From QNYQ01 sp964542985 (GTDB lineage: Archaea > Thermoproteota > Thermoprotei_A > Sulfolobales > Pyrodictiaceae): DNA of 34,377 nt. The position numbers and the translations under genes are program-made. Position 1 is the stretch's first letter, and the number at the start of each line of letters is the position of its first letter. Below are positions 32,497 through 34,377 of the stretch, one piece after another. The notes below the pieces were generated by a model. The model saw only the letters and a program-made list of their open reading frames with translations. It was not told the origin of the DNA and did no database searches. The stretch covers positions 1-34,377 of the forward strand of contig CAZIWH010000011.1 of the NCBI GenBank assembly GCA_964542985.1. The letters are read 5' to 3'.

Positions 32497-32889
32497 TTAT
32501 GGGTTAGCCACCTGGAAGCCCATACTACGGGCCTTCTCGAGTATCTGCACCCTCTTACGGAGCCCGACGCCATGCGCTATTACCACTATATGCTTGCCAG
32601 GGTCTAGTTTCTCCAGCTCCGCTGGATTGCTAACCCGCACCGGCTCGAGGCCGCAAGGGTGGAGACCACGCACCGCCGCAGGGGAGCCATAGCCCACCTC
32701 TGCGAGTGGTGGACTCCCCTTAAGCCTCAGCCTCATCGGGTTGTCGATGCCTTTGGGACGGCGCCACTTGGGGTCGTTCTTGAACTTAGGGAACTTCCAC
32801 CAGAGTGTCCTCCTGAACTCAGGCTTCTTGCTCTTAAGCTTCTTGCGGAGCCGGAGCAGCCTCTCCAGGTCAGCCTTCTCACGGATCAT
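32497..32889 (-). CDS. rpl32e: Large-subunit ribosomal protein L32e
   Basis: A 130-aa protein with the family segments FRRTLWWKFPKFK, WRRPKGIDNPMRLRLKG and VGYGSPAAVRGLHP. Its ATG shares one base with the L6 stop (TAATG), so translation is coupled to L6. Confidence 0.96.
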   Translation of the reverse strand: MIREKADLERLLRLRKKLKSKKPEFRRTLWWKFPKFKNDPKWRRPKGIDNPMRLRLKGSPPLAEVGYGSPAAVRGLHPCGLEPVRVSNPAELEKLDPGKHIVVIAHGVGLRKRVQILEKARSMGFQVANP

Positions 32890-33449
32890 TACTCAGCCAC
32901 CTCCTTCTCATAGATGTATATACCGTCTACAAACACCCTACGGTCCTTGTCCTTGACCTTGGTTGCGAGCTCTATGTTGGCTGCCGTCTGGCCTACCGCC
33001 TCTATATCTATACCCTCCACTATTACATCATTCTTCTGCACCTTAACGGCGACACCGGGCATTATCTTAGCTATGCGGGGAGCCTTCTCGCCCAGGAAGT
33101 TCTCTATGACCACATTGTCGCCTTGCACCTTCACCGTTATCGGGAAGTGAGAGAACACTATCTTGAGCTTGTAGCGGAAGCCCTTGGTCACCCCAGTTAT
33201 CATGTTCTCTATATGGGAAGCTATTGAGCCGACGAGCGCCTTGACCTTACGATTAGCGAAGAACGCCTCGACGACTACCTTTTTGCCCTCCTCATCCCCG
33301 TCAAGCCTTATGAACACATGCCTTGCATGCGAGAAGTCCCTGCTAAGCTCCCCCTTAGGTCCTCTCACTGTGACCTTCTTGCCCTCAACGACTACCTCCA
33401 CGCCCTCCGGAACCCGCACCTCCTCAAACACATGCACATGCTTAACCAT
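32889..33449 (-). CDS. rpl6: Large-subunit ribosomal protein L6
   Basis: A 186-aa uL6 with two tandem related domains. VTVRGPKGELSRDF in the first and VVIENFLGEKAPRIAKI in the second are typical. ATG 33449 (MVKHVHVFEEV) is preferred over TTG 33458. A TATA-like box lies about 100 bases upstream. Confidence 0.95.
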   Translation of the reverse strand: MVKHVHVFEEVRVPEGVEVVVEGKKVTVRGPKGELSRDFSHARHVFIRLDGDEEGKKVVVEAFFANRKVKALVGSIASHIENMITGVTKGFRYKLKIVFSHFPITVKVQGDNVVIENFLGEKAPRIAKIMPGVAVKVQKNDVIVEGIDIEAVGQTAANIELATKVKDKDRRVFVDGIYIYEKEVAE

Positions 33450-33549
33450 TCCCGGCAACCCCCGCGCGTCTTCAACGGGCTAGGCGTCAGCCCCGCCACC
33501 GCGGGCCTAAACCCTGCCACCTAGGCCACGGACACCGCCGCCCAGGGCA

Positions 33550-33556
33550 CTATAAG
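33550..33556 (-). promoter_or_regulatory. TATA box of the L6-L32e-L19e genes
   Basis: Minus-strand bases cttatag in the 223-base gap between S8 and L6, about 100 bases before the L6 start. The S8-proximal part carries ctagttttatcc on the minus strand (near 33643-33654), a probable S8 terminator. The repeated ctagtaga there has no known meaning. Confidence 0.45.
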
Positions 33557-33672
33557 CTCTCTACCCACCAAGGGACGGAGCAGTGCAACCCTGCACGGAG
33601 AACCCGTGAACCAGGCACCTCAGCGTGGAGGACAACCTTCCTGGATAAAACTAGAGGAGAGACTAGTAGAGG

Positions 33673-34074
33673 CTAGTAGACATAGGCTAGGACAACACCA
33701 CCTATCTTCTTCTCTATGGCCTCGCGGTGGGACATTACGCCCTGGCTTGTGGATATTATCAGTATCCCTATGTCCCTGCTGGGTAGGTACTTCCTCAGCC
33801 AGTCGGGCATCCTTATCAAGTCGTTGTACTTCACGGAATACCTTGGCTTTATCACGCCAGCCTTATTTATGCGGCCAAGAAGGCGAACCCTTATCTTGCC
33901 CCAGCGACCGTCATCTATGTACTCGAACTCTCCTACGTAGCCCTCCTTCTGCATCACGCGCAGCACGTTAGCTATGAGTCTCGAGGCTGGCATTATCACT
34001 ACTTCTTGCTTGGCCCTCATCTCCGCATTTACTATCGCGGCAAGCGCGTTAGCCAGCGTGTCAAGCATCACCAT
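33673..34074 (-). CDS. rps8: Small-subunit ribosomal protein S8
   Basis: A 133-aa archaeal uS8: MLDTLANALAAIVNAE at the start, and the C-terminal STSQGVMSHREAIEKKIGG signature that contacts 16S rRNA. ATG 34074 is preceded by ggaggtgggg at good spacing. It follows S14 by 24 bases. Confidence 0.96.
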   Translation of the reverse strand: MVMLDTLANALAAIVNAEMRAKQEVVIMPASRLIANVLRVMQKEGYVGEFEYIDDGRWGKIRVRLLGRINKAGVIKPRYSVKYNDLIRMPDWLRKYLPSRDIGILIISTSQGVMSHREAIEKKIGGVVLAYVY

Positions 34075-34098
34075 GAGACCCCACCTCCTGGCGCGCAG

Positions 34099-34263
34099 CT
34101 AGTTGTATTTCCTGAAGCCCAGGCTGACCGCCAGCTCGCGGAAGCACTGGCGACACAGCATGAGCCCATACTTCTTGATGACCGCGTCGTGGCTGCCGCA
34201 GCGCTGGCACTTGTAGGCCCCGCGGCCGTATTTGACGACGCGTGGAGGCCTGTACTTTCCCAT
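34099..34263 (-). CDS. rps14: Small-subunit ribosomal protein S14 (zinc-binding type)
   Basis: A 54-aa uS14 beginning MGKYRPPRVVKYGRG, with four zinc cysteines C19, C22, C37 and C40 (KCQRCG, LCRQC), and ending with GFRKYN. ATG 34263 has a strong gaggtga ribosome binding site 7 bases upstream. It is too short for a 60-residue cut-off and easily missed. Confidence 0.95.
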   Translation of the reverse strand: MGKYRPPRVVKYGRGAYKCQRCGSHDAVIKKYGLMLCRQCFRELAVSLGFRKYN

Positions 34264-34301
34264 CCCGTCCTCACCTCATCCCGGGTCGGTGGATGCCACG
34301 G

Positions 34302-34377
34302 CTACCTGGGCTCTATAACTACTCCGAACATCTCGTGGAGAAGCACCATTGACTCCTCCTTAGTCACGCGGTGGCGG
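34302..34377 (-). CDS. rpl5: Large-subunit ribosomal protein L5, C-terminal fragment (runs off the window)
   Basis: The last 24 codons of uL5 are read on the minus strand: RHRVTKEESMVLLHEMFGVV followed by IEPR and a TAG stop at 34304-34302. This matches the archaeal L5 C-terminus (RHRVTKEEA...). Its position just before S14 agrees with the conserved order. The 5' part is outside the window. Confidence 0.85.
   Translation of the reverse strand, partial: RHRVTKEESMVLLHEMFGVVIEPR

Noticed and set aside
34068..34274. Minus-strand 68-aa Ser/Ala-rich open frame at the right end
   Set aside because: It is a shifted-frame shadow of S14, whose real frame is 34263-34099.
1..34377. CRISPR array or replication origin
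   Set aside because: No regularly spaced direct repeats and no cluster of origin-recognition-box-like repeats were seen by eye.

Overview
The window looks like a chromosomal segment of a hyperthermophilic crenarchaeon. The evidence is an archaeal ribosomal-protein operon (S14, L32e, L19e, L34e, L14e, archaeal Adk and Cmk), a tRNA-Leu with an intron after position 37, tRNA genes with encoded CCA, frequent GTG/TTG starts, GGTGA-type ribosome binding sites, TATA-box promoters and GC-rich coding DNA. Pyrodictium, Hyperthermus or Pyrolobus relatives are my guess. That is inference, not something the sequence proves.

Layout. Positions 1-3250 hold a plus-strand trio (a divergent nucleoside-phosphorylase-fold protein, a 68-aa protein and a membrane protein), then minus-strand DPH6 and plus-strand cis-prenyltransferase. 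Positions 3185-7741 hold two minus-strand operons: coiled-coil protein with DUF373, and tRNA methylthiotransferase, rpiA and a SWIM protein, separated by a strong hairpin. Positions 7829-9504 hold a secreted PEBP-like protein, a thioredoxin and an unknown. Positions 9641-21182 are an accessory respiratory region: a frameshifted membrane protein, a winged-helix regulator, a Tat-exported NapA-type molybdoenzyme preceded by a membrane-anchored monoheme cytochrome with a Reeler-like domain, NapH and NapG iron-sulfur proteins, and a His-rich polytopic membrane protein divergent from napG. A radical SAM protein, a tRNA-Leu and a highly structured noncoding stretch lie between napA and napH. Positions 21196-22870 are an AT-rich island with one unknown secreted protein. 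From tRNA-Ser at 22873 to the end lies the conserved translation/secretion block (methyltransferase, Cbf5, L14e, Cmk, L34e, EMC3-like, Adk, SecY, L15, L30, S5, L18, L19e, L32e, L6, S8, S14, partial L5), all on the minus strand.

The respiratory genes suggest an outward-facing nitrate (or related oxyanion) reductase. It would be fed from quinol by NapH/NapG and possibly a c-type cytochrome, with no NapB, NapC or NapD in the window. The most unusual items are this reduced and rearranged Nap module, the His-rich 12-helix protein, the multi-hairpin element after napA, a phosphorylase-fold protein lacking its phosphate-binding motifs, and two genes whose best reading needs a frame change.
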